Shown in pieces: positions 36,132-45,123 of a stretch of 64,000 nt of DNA. Positions within the stretch are counted from its first letter, which is position 1. Every line of letters starts with the position of its first letter. The notes under the pieces were generated by a model. It ran no database searches, was not told the origin of the DNA, and saw nothing but the letters and a program-made list of their open reading frames with translations. The translations under genes were made by a program, and so were the position numbers. Source of the stretch: Pedobacter hiemivivus. GTDB lineage: Bacteria; Bacteroidota; Bacteroidia; Sphingobacteriales; Sphingobacteriaceae. The stretch covers positions 430,994 to 494,993 of the forward strand of contig NZ_SJSM01000001.1 in the NCBI RefSeq assembly GCF_004331685.1. Reading direction: 5' to 3'.

Positions 36132-38999
36132 TTAAAATAAATTAATAGGGCCAACCAAACCCATGGATTGAAGTGGTTGTTCTTTCTTTTTATTGTTCGA
36201 CCAATATTGTGCGGTCGTATTTTCTGTTAAAGATTTCATGTAATTCAGCATTACCGTAGTCACTTTAATCTCAATATTATTGGTGCCTTTTTTCAACAGA
36301 TTTCCGAGTGCATAAGCTCTACGTCCATACCATTGCGTACCTAAATTCTCCCCATTCACAATCAATTCTGCTATGCCAAATACCTGCCCTAAATCTAAAT
36401 AATGAAGGTTTGCAGGATTAGCTAATGTGATGGTATTTTTGTACGAAACCGTACCAGAAAAATAGGTGTAATCAGGTAAATCTTTTAAATCGCTCAGTTC
36501 AGCCAGATCTTGGTTTTTCACGGTCCCATCCATATGAGTAAACTCCGCTTTCCAAGGGGATTTTAAGCCCATCGCATTTGGTGTTACCTCAGGAACTGGA
36601 TCCCAGTTTTTACCATTTCTATCCTTATTGAAAACAATAATTTTTGAATCAGCAGGACACAGTTTTATTTTTAAACTCCTATCCTTCAAGTCCAGTTTAA
36701 AGCGCTCACCAGTTACTGCATCCCAAATCCAAGCTTGTTTTTTATCTGTAATCTCCGGTAAAAACGTAGCGTCTAAATCGATACTGAGATGGGCACTAGC
36801 ATTGTTAAACAAAAAGATATCTGAGTTTTTCGTTTGATACCGCACCTGGGTAACGAAAGTATTTGGCTTGGCGATTTTAACATATGGCGTTACCTTATAC
36901 TTTGCTTGAATCGTTTGATACCAGTCTTTAAAATTTGCCGCCGGTTTTGCTAAGAAAATGAATCGATCTGGGTATGCTTTTAATTTTGTCACCCATTGCT
37001 TTACTTCTGCATCCTTTTGTTCGTGATTAAACCAACCTAAAGATTGCGCTGGATAAGCTTCTATGCAGAAGATCCGGCCACCTGCTTTCACAAAATCATA
37101 TAGTTTCTTCGCCGTTTCAGGCAAAATACTTCGTACTTCTATTAAAAATAGCGTGTGGTACTTTCTCGGACCATAGGTCATCCAACCACCTTTAAAATCT
37201 GCATCTGCAATTACCTGTTCAGACACATAATCACAAGCATTTCCATTTTGATGAATAGATTCCCAAATCAACTGTTGATAAGGTGGTGTTACACCCCAGG
37301 GAAAGGGTTCCATTTGCGCGCCAAACTCTCCCCACATATCAGCAATTGGTGCCATAATCGCTATATCCGCAAAAAAAGTAGCTTGTTGTAATAATGCAGA
37401 CTGCCTTGCTCTGTAATCCGTATAATGCTTAAAATACGGCCACATGGTATTTTGTTCATTAAAATAACCACCATAGGTGATCCAACCAGGGAAAGCAGCA
37501 TCCGGTGGGGAGTAATTAAACCCATGAAAAATGGGATGCGTAACTCCTGAAATCGTACTTTGATCGCCCGCTATTTTAAACAACTCCAGCGACTCATTAA
37601 ATACCATATCTGTATTGGTTAGTTCCTCAGAGCTGATCAGTTTTTTACCTTTCAAATGCGCCGCTGAAGAAACATATTTATTGATCATGGTATTACCACG
37701 GCCTAAATGCCATGGATACTTCATGAAATCCCGTTCTGAGATCTCCTCGCCTATACCATATTTCATCCAGGTTTCGCATTCAGGGATATCCATATCAAAG
37801 CTGCCCTCTAATGGAAAATGTCCTCTACCATAAGCCTGTGCTCTTGATTTTATTTTGTTTTCAGCACACCATTCCACAAAGCTCTTCGAAAATCTTTCTC
37901 TAAAAAGCTCAGCTTTGGTGTATTCAAAATCATACCGCATCCTGTTCAGCATCTTTTTCATTTCCGGACTGATGTTTACGGTATAATATAGGTCAATCGT
38001 GTTCCCCATCCTACCCGTTTTGAAGAGTATAAATGGCAAGTATGGATACAGATCATAGCCTCTTCGTTTTTTAAACTCGACCATCATGTCAGTCGACCAA
38101 TTGGCGCCTTCCATTTCTAAACTATCGACAAAAAAGGAACGTACATCTGGTGCTAATGGGCCAATTCGGGTTTGAATGGTGCCCGTAATTTTATTGAGGT
38201 AATTTTTGACAGCCTTTTCATTAAAATGATTCAGTACCGGTCCAGCCCCACCGGGTGCACCTTGTATCACTTTCATAAAACCATCTATTTTCACTAAACC
38301 ATAAACGGCAAAATTCCCTTTCGGCAAGTCAATTTTCACCCCATCATTTACGACTTGATTGGTAATATTTTTCACCTGGTCCATACTCGTCAAAGGATCT
38401 GGAACAATACTTAGTCCCAATAGTTCCATTTTACGCCCGGTATAAGGACTCAAAGTTGCGGGATCAGCTTCTTTAAAAATATCAAATAAGGAGATTTCAG
38501 TTTTTAAAGGACCTACCAGTTTTTTCACAGCTACCACCACTACTTGAGCACGGTCTTCATCAGCTAAAAAACCAGCCCCAAAAGGGAATCCTGTGCCCGC
38601 TAAAAGATCACAAGTCATGCCCAGTTTTTTCGCTTCGGTCAACGTAAACTTCAATAAGTCTATCCACTCCTCACTTAGCCAATCTACAGATGGGATGCCC
38701 ATATCATCCGTATTGGATGGAAAGGAAATTGGATTGATTTCTACCCCACCAATTCCTGCTTCTTTTAACAGTTTAAGCTCTCTCGCCAACTCCGTTCTTT
38801 CTATCTTGTTCCCATTCCACCACCAGCGCACAAATGGCCTGTAACCGATGGATGGGTTCTTAAAGAGCTGGTATAAATCCGCATCGGTATCATCTATCAG
38901 CGTATTTACTACTGACTTAGAAAAAGCATTATTCTTTAACATCAATAAGCTGGCAACAGAAAAAATAGCACTTTGCTGTAAAAATGTTTTCCTCTTCAT
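36132..38999 (-). CDS. GH106-like alpha-L-rhamnosidase family protein
   Basis: 955 residues with an N-terminal signal (MKRKTFLQQSAIFSVASLLML, possibly Tat-like KRK). GH106 signature: VRWWWNGNKIERTELAREL at about 58-76 followed by KEAGIGGVEINP. Central catalytic region includes SLEMEGANWSTDM, RAQAYGRGHFPLEG and SSEELTNTDMVFNESLELFKIAGDQS. The C-terminus has a GH2-type sugar-binding jelly roll (YLDLGQVFGIAELIVNGENLG, WYGRRAYALGNLLKKGTNNIEI). Characterised members release alpha-L-rhamnose; many relatives are untested. Periplasmic or surface enzyme of the cluster. Confidence 0.87.
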   Translation of the reverse strand: MKRKTFLQQSAIFSVASLLMLKNNAFSKSVVNTLIDDTDADLYQLFKNPSIGYRPFVRWWWNGNKIERTELARELKLLKEAGIGGVEINPISFPSNTDDMGIPSVDWLSEEWIDLLKFTLTEAKKLGMTCDLLAGTGFPFGAGFLADEDRAQVVVVAVKKLVGPLKTEISLFDIFKEADPATLSPYTGRKMELLGLSIVPDPLTSMDQVKNITNQVVNDGVKIDLPKGNFAVYGLVKIDGFMKVIQGAPGGAGPVLNHFNEKAVKNYLNKITGTIQTRIGPLAPDVRSFFVDSLEMEGANWSTDMMVEFKKRRGYDLYPYLPFILFKTGRMGNTIDLYYTVNISPEMKKMLNRMRYDFEYTKAELFRERFSKSFVEWCAENKIKSRAQAYGRGHFPLEGSFDMDIPECETWMKYGIGEEISERDFMKYPWHLGRGNTMINKYVSSAAHLKGKKLISSEELTNTDMVFNESLELFKIAGDQSTISGVTHPIFHGFNYSPPDAAFPGWITYGGYFNEQNTMWPYFKHYTDYRARQSALLQQATFFADIAIMAPIADMWGEFGAQMEPFPWGVTPPYQQLIWESIHQNGNACDYVSEQVIADADFKGGWMTYGPRKYHTLFLIEVRSILPETAKKLYDFVKAGGRIFCIEAYPAQSLGWFNHEQKDAEVKQWVTKLKAYPDRFIFLAKPAANFKDWYQTIQAKYKVTPYVKIAKPNTFVTQVRYQTKNSDIFLFNNASAHLSIDLDATFLPEITDKKQAWIWDAVTGERFKLDLKDRSLKIKLCPADSKIIVFNKDRNGKNWDPVPEVTPNAMGLKSPWKAEFTHMDGTVKNQDLAELSDLKDLPDYTYFSGTVSYKNTITLANPANLHYLDLGQVFGIAELIVNGENLGTQWYGRRAYALGNLLKKGTNNIEIKVTTVMLNYMKSLTENTTAQYWSNNKKKEQPLQSMGLVGPINLF

Positions 39000-39009
39000 A
39001 GTTCCTATT

Positions 39010-39843
39010 TTAGCTGTACCGCTTTTGTAAAAAGTCTTTCATCCATAAATTGATTCGCCATTGTTCATCACTTAGAGACATTGTCCTATTCCCCTTTACC
39101 ATGTAAGGCACTGGTCCAAACTCCGGAGTAATCGTGATCGGCATTTTATTTATTCTCATTTGGTTCACCCATTTGTCCCAAATCTGAACGTGGGCTGCTA
39201 AAGCCTCCTCATATTCGGCATTTGCCGGATCCCAAACTTGCGAACTTTGTGTACTCCCTACCCTTGCATGAATGTGGCGGGCATGTGCGATGGCATTATC
39301 TACCGCAGCTTGCTGATCTTTCAGATAACTTTCAGAAACACAAAACCAATGAGAAACATCCAGCGTTAATTTTAAATCCGGATTCTTTGCTAATATTGGC
39401 GCTACATTATGTGCCGCATACGACCATTTATTACGGTGCGTTTCTTGATTGATTGGCGTTTGATATTGATCCTCAATCTGATTACAAACCGCCAGGCAGG
39501 CTTGTATTTCATCCGCGTTAAAGTATTCTCTACCGATTTGAGCACTAAAAAATAAGGGCGCTTTAGATTCTGTTCTCATCTCCATCAATTGACTCAATTC
39601 CTGCTTAAGATTTTCCAGGTATTGCTCCAAATTGGCATAAGGTTTAATCACCGTCATTACAATAGCAAAATCCAAATCATAATCCTTCAACAAATCCAAT
39701 ACCTCTTGCACATCACAGGTTTCTCCATAAGGGAACCATTCAATACCAGCATAATTGGCTTCTTTTACGCGTTTCAAAAAAACAGGCCAGGGAATATCTT
39801 CAAAACCCCAACGCGGACACAAAAACTTTAGGGATAAATCCAT
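39010..39843 (-). CDS. Xylose isomerase-like TIM-barrel protein (paralogue B)
   Basis: 277 residues, no signal peptide, so cytosolic. TIM-barrel landmarks: CPRWGFEDIPWPVFL at the start, GIEWFPYGE, INQETHRNKW, LTLDVSHWFCVSESYL, HIHARVG and ITPEFGPVPYM, whose Glu, Asp and His residues should bind a divalent metal. Paralogue of 23937-24761. Three bases separate it from the PhyH gene upstream, the tightest spacing in the cluster, so the two are probably used together on one intermediate. Confidence 0.82.
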   Translation of the reverse strand: MDLSLKFLCPRWGFEDIPWPVFLKRVKEANYAGIEWFPYGETCDVQEVLDLLKDYDLDFAIVMTVIKPYANLEQYLENLKQELSQLMEMRTESKAPLFFSAQIGREYFNADEIQACLAVCNQIEDQYQTPINQETHRNKWSYAAHNVAPILAKNPDLKLTLDVSHWFCVSESYLKDQQAAVDNAIAHARHIHARVGSTQSSQVWDPANAEYEEALAAHVQIWDKWVNQMRINKMPITITPEFGPVPYMVKGNRTMSLSDEQWRINLWMKDFLQKRYS

Positions 39844-39846
39844 TCT

Positions 39847-40662
39847 TTACGATTTATAAATCAGTGGGTTTTGTTCGTCATTATTCAGCAAGTCGCCAAC
39901 TTTAAGCGTACTCAGATAGGGCTCAGGTAAAATATTAGGTTCACCATTAAATGTATTTCCATCTGGCATATAAGCACAAGTCATGGCTCTTCTATATCCA
40001 CTACTCATATTGGCGCCTGCACCATGTATGGTCAATCCATTATGGAAAGAGCAACTTCCAGCTTTCATAGCGGCCGACACTGAAGCTACCTGAGCAAATT
40101 GCGGGTAAGCTTCAAAAATGCCATCCATATTTTTCCCTATTCCCTTATTTACAAAAGTTGTTTGTTTAAATGATGCCGGAATAAAGTATAAGCAACCATT
40201 TTCTAAGGTCGCATCATCCAGGGCTACCCAAATCGATAAAGCTTTTCTATCAGAGAAAGACCAAAATGGGGTATCTAAATGCCAAGATGTTGGATTTGCC
40301 CAAGGACGTTTAAATAGGGCCTGATCGTGCCATATTCTGATCCCACTGGCACCAGAAAGCTGTGCAGCCATTTTACCAATACGCTCATCCAACATAATCT
40401 CTTTTACCTTATCATTGGTTTGCCAAAGATTTAGCAGTTGATCAAAAACTTTGGAAAAATATTCAGCGTCCTTATTGATCCCATCATCCATCCCAACTTT
40501 ACCTTCTTTTCCAGGCATTTTTACACCATTTCTGTCCTTTACCGCTTCCGTAACTGCTTCCCGCCATTGCGTTAACTCTTCAGCTGATAAAAAATCTTCG
40601 ATGACAATAAATCCATTAGTTTGAAAAAACTGAATCTGCTCTGTACTTAATTCACATTTCAT
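39847..40662 (-). CDS. PhyH-type Fe(II)/2-oxoglutarate dioxygenase (paralogue B)
   Basis: 271 residues. Iron triad His128-Asp130 (TSWHLDTPFWSF) and His213 (TIHGAGANMS), with Arg224/Arg225 (GYRRAMTC) as the 2-oxoglutarate anchor; QFFQTNGFIVIEDFL opens the fold. Complete active site, cytosolic. It is only distantly similar to the 27052-27849 protein, so the two may act on different positions or molecules. Placed between NagB-like and TIM-barrel genes, which points to a sugar-phosphate or uronate substrate rather than a lipid. Confidence 0.88.
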   Translation of the reverse strand: MKCELSTEQIQFFQTNGFIVIEDFLSAEELTQWREAVTEAVKDRNGVKMPGKEGKVGMDDGINKDAEYFSKVFDQLLNLWQTNDKVKEIMLDERIGKMAAQLSGASGIRIWHDQALFKRPWANPTSWHLDTPFWSFSDRKALSIWVALDDATLENGCLYFIPASFKQTTFVNKGIGKNMDGIFEAYPQFAQVASVSAAMKAGSCSFHNGLTIHGAGANMSSGYRRAMTCAYMPDGNTFNGEPNILPEPYLSTLKVGDLLNNDEQNPLIYKS

Positions 40663-40701
40663 TTTCTTGGTTGTTTAGGTTTAAAAATCTTTGTTCTGAT
40701 G

Positions 40702-41457
40702 TTAAATGCTTACACTACTTTGATCATCCAAAAACAAGATTGCATTTTTGTGATTTCTTAAATGAGTAGAAGGAAATCTATCGCTAATCTCCTCATTTAA
40801 GGTATGGTAAACGGCCTGGGCCTTTTTCTCAGTAGGCACGGTACAAAAAGCATAAGGTGCCTTTAGTAAAGCAGGCAGGGTTAGCGTTAAAGCATGCGTA
40901 GGTACTTCATTGATCGTGGTAAAACAGCCATCATTAACTTGTTGGTTGCGACACTGTTGATCCAAATCCACACGCTTCACAAAATAAGGATCATTAATCG
41001 CAGCTACATGCGGATCGTTAAATGCCAAATGCGTATTTTCTCCAATGCCTAAGCATACAATATCCGTTTCAAACTCATTTAACAATGCGGTATAGCGCGT
41101 ACACTCAGCCTCAAAATCAGCTTCATTTCCGTTGATATAATTTACCGTGTTAAAAGGCGCTAAATCAAATAAACGTGCTTTGATAAAGTTACCAAATCCT
41201 TGCGGCGCATCTGCAGCCAGGTTTACGTACTCATCCATGTGGAAAGCATTGAGTCTAGACCAATCGATGTCTTTTTTCAGCAATTCCTCAAAAAATTCAT
41301 TCTGAGAAGGGGCTGCACCAAATATGATATTAACGAAGGGTTGTGTGCTCAATAATATGTTTATGCGTTCTGCAACAGCCGTAGCAACCGCTGCTCCCAT
41401 CAGGTTTCTGTTCTCAAAAACCTTCACGGTTAATTTATCTTTTATAAATTCTTTCAT
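40702..41457 (-). CDS. nagB: Glucosamine-6-phosphate deaminase-like protein
   Basis: 251 residues with the NagB fold: FVNIIFGAAPSQNEFFEEL (phosphate loop), NAFHMDEYVNL with Asp75 equal to E. coli Asp72, and IVCLGIGENTHLAFNDP. In the last block E. coli NagB has GNDGHIAFNEP with Asp141, His143 and Glu148; here the positions read Asn141, His143 and Asp148. Such ENxHLAFND variants form a recognised-looking subgroup annotated as deaminases, so it may act on a different amino-sugar phosphate or be an isomerase. Follows nagA after 17 bp. Expected product is a keto-hexose phosphate plus ammonia. Confidence 0.75.
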   Translation of the reverse strand: MKEFIKDKLTVKVFENRNLMGAAVATAVAERINILLSTQPFVNIIFGAAPSQNEFFEELLKKDIDWSRLNAFHMDEYVNLAADAPQGFGNFIKARLFDLAPFNTVNYINGNEADFEAECTRYTALLNEFETDIVCLGIGENTHLAFNDPHVAAINDPYFVKRVDLDQQCRNQQVNDGCFTTINEVPTHALTLTLPALLKAPYAFCTVPTEKKAQAVYHTLNEEISDRFPSTHLRNHKNAILFLDDQSSVSI

Positions 41458-41474
41458 CTAAATCTTTCTTTAAG

Positions 41475-42671
41475 TTATACAAAATCTGCTGAGGAATAGA
41501 CTACTGTCCCATTAATCATGGTCGTTTTGATGTTGATGTTTTCATCAAAAATTAACACATCAGCATCTTTGCCTACAGTTAGCGTTCCTTTTGTATTTTC
41601 AACACCCATGATCGTAGCTGGTGTTCTAGACATCATCCTAACTGCTTCTACCAATGGGATATCAGCCATCTGAACCATCGTTCTTACCAATCGGTCTGTC
41701 GTAGCCACACTTCCTGCAAAAGAAGATCTGTCGGCCATAATTGCAACTCCATTTTCGATAATCACTTTCAATCCAGTGTCCTTATTTCCGAGGATACTCT
41801 CCCCTTCTGGCATTCCTGCCCCACGCATGGCATCTGTAATTAGCGCAATGCGATCAGGTCCTTTAATTTTATAAACCAGTTTCAATAATGGTGCTGGCAA
41901 ATGAATCCCATCCGCAATGATCTCTACGTCCATCGCATCAATTAAAAAAGCACTTTCAATCACGCCTGCATAGCGATACGTATTTCGTCTGGTTACGCCA
42001 GACATAGCCGAATACAGGTGCGTGGCCAGACTATAGCCATTTTCTACCGCCTCTAAAACCTCTTCATAAATGGCATCCGTATGGGCAATAGCTGCAATAA
42101 TTCCATGCGATTTCAAGTATTTACCCATTTCAATAGCACCCGGTAATTCAGGGGCAACACTCCAGCGTTTAATTGCCTCAGCACCGTAGGCAATTACTTC
42201 TTTATACTCCTCCAGATCAGGGTTTCTGATGTACCTTGGATCTTGCGCGCCACTCTGACTAAGCGCAAAATAAGGCCCCTCTAAGTGCATGCCTATAAAC
42301 TGTGCACCTTTGGTATTTTTAGCATTTGTACTTTTATAAAGATCTATTGCTTTTAACAGATCTTCTTTGGCACAGGTTAATGTTGTGGGCGCCATTGCGG
42401 TGGTCCCGTAAGTAGCATGAATTTCAGCAATTTTCAGATAGGCCTCTTCCGTTGCGTCCATAAAATCATGCCCGCCACCACCATGAATATGAATATCGAT
42501 AAAGCCCGGAGAAACATAATTCCCCTTTGCATCGATCAGCTCATAATCTGCTGCTTCGATATCTCCCTCTTCTATTGCTTCTATTTGATGACCATTAATT
42601 AATAGCGTACCGTTTTTAATGATGCGATAAGGTGTGATGATCTGGCCATTAATTATTTTAACTTTCTTCAT
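41475..42671 (-). CDS. nagA: N-acetylglucosamine-6-phosphate deacetylase
   Basis: 398 residues, amidohydrolase fold. Metal and catalytic residues: His61/His63 (DIHIHGGGG), Glu131 (MHLEGPYFA), His197 (AIAHTDA), His218 (ATHLYSAM) and the catalytic Asp280 (ALITDAM). Glycine-rich HIHGGGGHDFMD and GPYFALSQSGAQDP are specific to NagA. Deacetylates GlcNAc-6-phosphate (possibly GalNAc-6-phosphate) in the cytosol. The usual HLFNAM is HLYSAM here, a small change in the substrate loop. No GlcNAc kinase gene is seen in the window, so phosphorylation must come from elsewhere. Confidence 0.92.
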   Translation of the reverse strand: MKKVKIINGQIITPYRIIKNGTLLINGHQIEAIEEGDIEAADYELIDAKGNYVSPGFIDIHIHGGGGHDFMDATEEAYLKIAEIHATYGTTAMAPTTLTCAKEDLLKAIDLYKSTNAKNTKGAQFIGMHLEGPYFALSQSGAQDPRYIRNPDLEEYKEVIAYGAEAIKRWSVAPELPGAIEMGKYLKSHGIIAAIAHTDAIYEEVLEAVENGYSLATHLYSAMSGVTRRNTYRYAGVIESAFLIDAMDVEIIADGIHLPAPLLKLVYKIKGPDRIALITDAMRGAGMPEGESILGNKDTGLKVIIENGVAIMADRSSFAGSVATTDRLVRTMVQMADIPLVEAVRMMSRTPATIMGVENTKGTLTVGKDADVLIFDENINIKTTMINGTVVYSSADFV

Positions 42672-42701
42672 ATGTAGATTTTATATTTTGAGATCAACAG
42701 C

Positions 42702-43349
42702 TTAACCAAATGCTAATGATCCAAAGAACTCAGGTAAATGAAAATCAGGACTTTCGGCCTCTATTTCATTCCAACTGTAAAAGTGTGGTTGCGGTAAATC
42801 ATCACCACACTTAAAAAAATTGCCAAAGCCCCTTTGTTGGCTTAGCGTTTTTAAATTACTAAATGCAAATACCACTATCGGAATCATTAATGTGATTTCC
42901 CATACATATTTGCGCCTACTATTTTCTGCTGCCGTTTTAATAACAGCATGTGTTTTTATCCTTTTCACCAACTCCTTTGGCAAGAAATCTCTATTTGATC
43001 TTCCTTTTCCGTAAGCGATTAAACATACGCCAACGCAATTCACCTCGATATTGTAATAAGACTTATCCGCTCCAAACGACACAAAAAATTCCACACAATT
43101 ATCTTTGTGCACTGCCCCATTTAATTCAGTTGTGGCCACCTTAATTACATCCTCAGTTACCACATATTTTAACATTAGGAAATCATTGCTATGTGCAATG
43201 CTAAAATTGGCTTGCAAATCACTATTGAATTCAGGCCATGGCTGCTGAGCGATTCGGTTTTTTGGTAAAGCATCTAATAAAGTCGAGACTTTTTCAATGT
43301 CATCATTGGCTGTATATTGATCCAGGAACGGTACAAATAAATTTCTCAT
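42702..43349 (-). CDS. CBM9-like carbohydrate-binding protein, no signal peptide
   Basis: 215 residues, one beta-sandwich: WPEFNSDLQANFSIAHSNDFLMLKYVVTED fits the N-terminal strands, and KDNCVEFFVSFGADKSYYNIEVNCVG is the CBM9/DOMON-type core pattern. The tail GNFFKCGDDLPQPHFYSWNEIEAESPDFHLPEFFG is the usual end of cellobiose/xylan-like CBM9 proteins in Bacteroidota. No signal peptide or lipobox is visible, which is odd for a glycan binder between susD and nagA. It may be cytosolic or exported another way. Confidence 0.72.
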   Translation of the reverse strand: MRNLFVPFLDQYTANDDIEKVSTLLDALPKNRIAQQPWPEFNSDLQANFSIAHSNDFLMLKYVVTEDVIKVATTELNGAVHKDNCVEFFVSFGADKSYYNIEVNCVGVCLIAYGKGRSNRDFLPKELVKRIKTHAVIKTAAENSRRKYVWEITLMIPIVVFAFSNLKTLSQQRGFGNFFKCGDDLPQPHFYSWNEIEAESPDFHLPEFFGSLAFG

Positions 43350-43433
43350 TTAATAGGCTTAAAACCTTTTTTTACTAGCCTATGCGGCAATTTTTATGTT
43401 AAAAAATATAAATCTTGTAATTAAAACAGGCTG

Positions 43434-43502
43434 TATCATTAATCTGGTCGTCATGACAATCTTTTTGTCTAGTCGGTCGTCATGACGACCGGATTAATGA
43501 TA
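43434..43502. terminator. Hairpin after susD, also repeat-like
   Basis: Arms 43434-43457 and 43479-43502 are complementary over 24 bases with one mismatch. The core GGTCGTCATGACGACC (43475-43490) is itself a perfect 16-bp palindrome. Read on the minus strand it follows the susD stop by 17 bp and is trailed by TTTTAATT. It could attenuate rather than stop the downstream nag genes. The flank AGGCTGTATC is shared with the hairpin at 52594-52629. Confidence 0.6.
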
Positions 43503-43519
43503 CCCCCTATTTTCAGGTA

Positions 43520-45106
43520 TTAATTATAGCCCAAGTTTTGACCCAATTTCGCATCCTTATTTAAGTCAATCTCAGTCTGCGGAATAGGTAAAAGCACATT
43601 GTAAGGCTTAATGGTTGTATTTTCCTTAATGTTTAGTCGCGTTACCCTATCGAGTAAAGTTCCCGTTCTCACCAAAGTCATTCTTCTATTTTCCTCACCA
43701 ATCAATTCTCTTACGCGTTCGTCTAAAATAAAATTCAACGTAATGTCAGCTGCTGATACCTGTGCTGCATTTGCTCTGGTTCTTAATTTATTGATACTGA
43801 TGGCAGCACCACCTGGGTTGTTTTGTTTGAATTGCGCTTCTGCCAATAACAAATAAGTTTCCCCCAAACGCATCATAATTAAATCTTTAAAAGCTCCATT
43901 TCCAGTAGGATCTGTAGCGATAAAATGATTCCATTTTGTAGTGTAAGGAACAATACTCCATAAAGTATCAGCCGGAGTTGGAACTACTTTTTTCCCGAAT
44001 AAAGCTGGTTTACTAGGATCGTTGTAGTAGAAGTCACGGCGAAGATTGTATTTAGAATTACGCATATCATTAGCTCCCGACCCTGTGTATGCGCTTTTGA
44101 TCACCCAAGGACTTAAGCGTAAACGGCCCACACCACGTCCACCTAATGAATCGCAAACCAACATTCCCGAAACGTTACCATAAAAAGGTACCCAAACTCT
44201 ACGGTGTTGATCCAAATTCGTCGCACCACCAGGTATATTGAATTCTAATTCCTGCACCCAAATGGCTTCGGTATTTCCCTGACGACGGCGTTGATTACCA
44301 GTAATAAACATATCTGAGAAAGGATCACCTGGCTCAGTTTTTTTAACTCCGTATCTGGTATCCACTAACTTGAAGTTACCGGCAATAACCGCCAGACATT
44401 GTGCCTCTGCCAAATCATTTTTACCCTGTCTCAAATACACTTCTGCAAACAATTGCGAAGCAGCCTCTTTACTGATACGACCTGGTTTAGAAACCTGATC
44501 TATAGCAGGTAAATTAACCGTAGCGTATAAAAGGTCATCATTGATCAATTTGTTCAAATCGGCTACGCTAGCACGGGTAAAATCTGTTTTAGGCTCATCA
44601 TATGGACGATCGAGCAATGGAACTTCTCCCCATAAAGTAACCAGGAAATTATAGGCATAAGCTCTAAAAAAACGGGCCTCTGCAGTATATAATTTACGTT
44701 GAGCATCAGTTAACGTGGCTGTAGGATCTGCGGTACCTCTCAAAATTTGATTGGCATTGGTAATCACTCTGTAAGACCAGGTCCAGTAGTATAGGGCTGA
44801 TGGATCTACAGGCAAAAGCCTTGAATAATCATGATAAGGAATTAATTCAGGATTTTCCTGGCCACTAATTGCTACATCCGTTCCTACTTGAAAAACAGCG
44901 AGTAGCGACTGGTGGTTCTGAATGGTATATTGCTCCCTAACAGTTGCCTGTAGACCTGCAATTCCGGCCTCTAAACCAGCAACATTTTTAAAACTCGTAG
45001 ATGGCGAATAACTAGAGTCAGATTTTTCATCTAAAAAACTCTTACTACAAGAAATTAAGCCAACACTTGCAATAAATATGAATGATAAAAGAATATGCTT
45101 TTTCAT
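43520..45106 (-). CDS. susD: SusD/RagB-family outer-membrane lipoprotein
   Basis: 528 residues with a lipoprotein signal (LISC, Cys20). TPR-like helical scaffold: ALYYWTWSYRVITNANQIL, AEARFFRAYAYNFLVTLWGEVPL, FAEVYLRQGKNDLAEAQC, and the C-terminal MRLGETYLLLAEAQFKQNN, LDERVRELIGEENRRMTLVR and NVLLPIPQTEIDLNK. Forms the lid on the SusC barrel and captures oligosaccharide at the cell surface. 17 bp after susC, so a classic pair. Confidence 0.95.
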   Translation of the reverse strand: MKKHILLSFIFIASVGLISCSKSFLDEKSDSSYSPSTSFKNVAGLEAGIAGLQATVREQYTIQNHQSLLAVFQVGTDVAISGQENPELIPYHDYSRLLPVDPSALYYWTWSYRVITNANQILRGTADPTATLTDAQRKLYTAEARFFRAYAYNFLVTLWGEVPLLDRPYDEPKTDFTRASVADLNKLINDDLLYATVNLPAIDQVSKPGRISKEAASQLFAEVYLRQGKNDLAEAQCLAVIAGNFKLVDTRYGVKKTEPGDPFSDMFITGNQRRRQGNTEAIWVQELEFNIPGGATNLDQHRRVWVPFYGNVSGMLVCDSLGGRGVGRLRLSPWVIKSAYTGSGANDMRNSKYNLRRDFYYNDPSKPALFGKKVVPTPADTLWSIVPYTTKWNHFIATDPTGNGAFKDLIMMRLGETYLLLAEAQFKQNNPGGAAISINKLRTRANAAQVSAADITLNFILDERVRELIGEENRRMTLVRTGTLLDRVTRLNIKENTTIKPYNVLLPIPQTEIDLNKDAKLGQNLGYN

Positions 45107-45123
45107 AATTTTATTTTTAAAGA

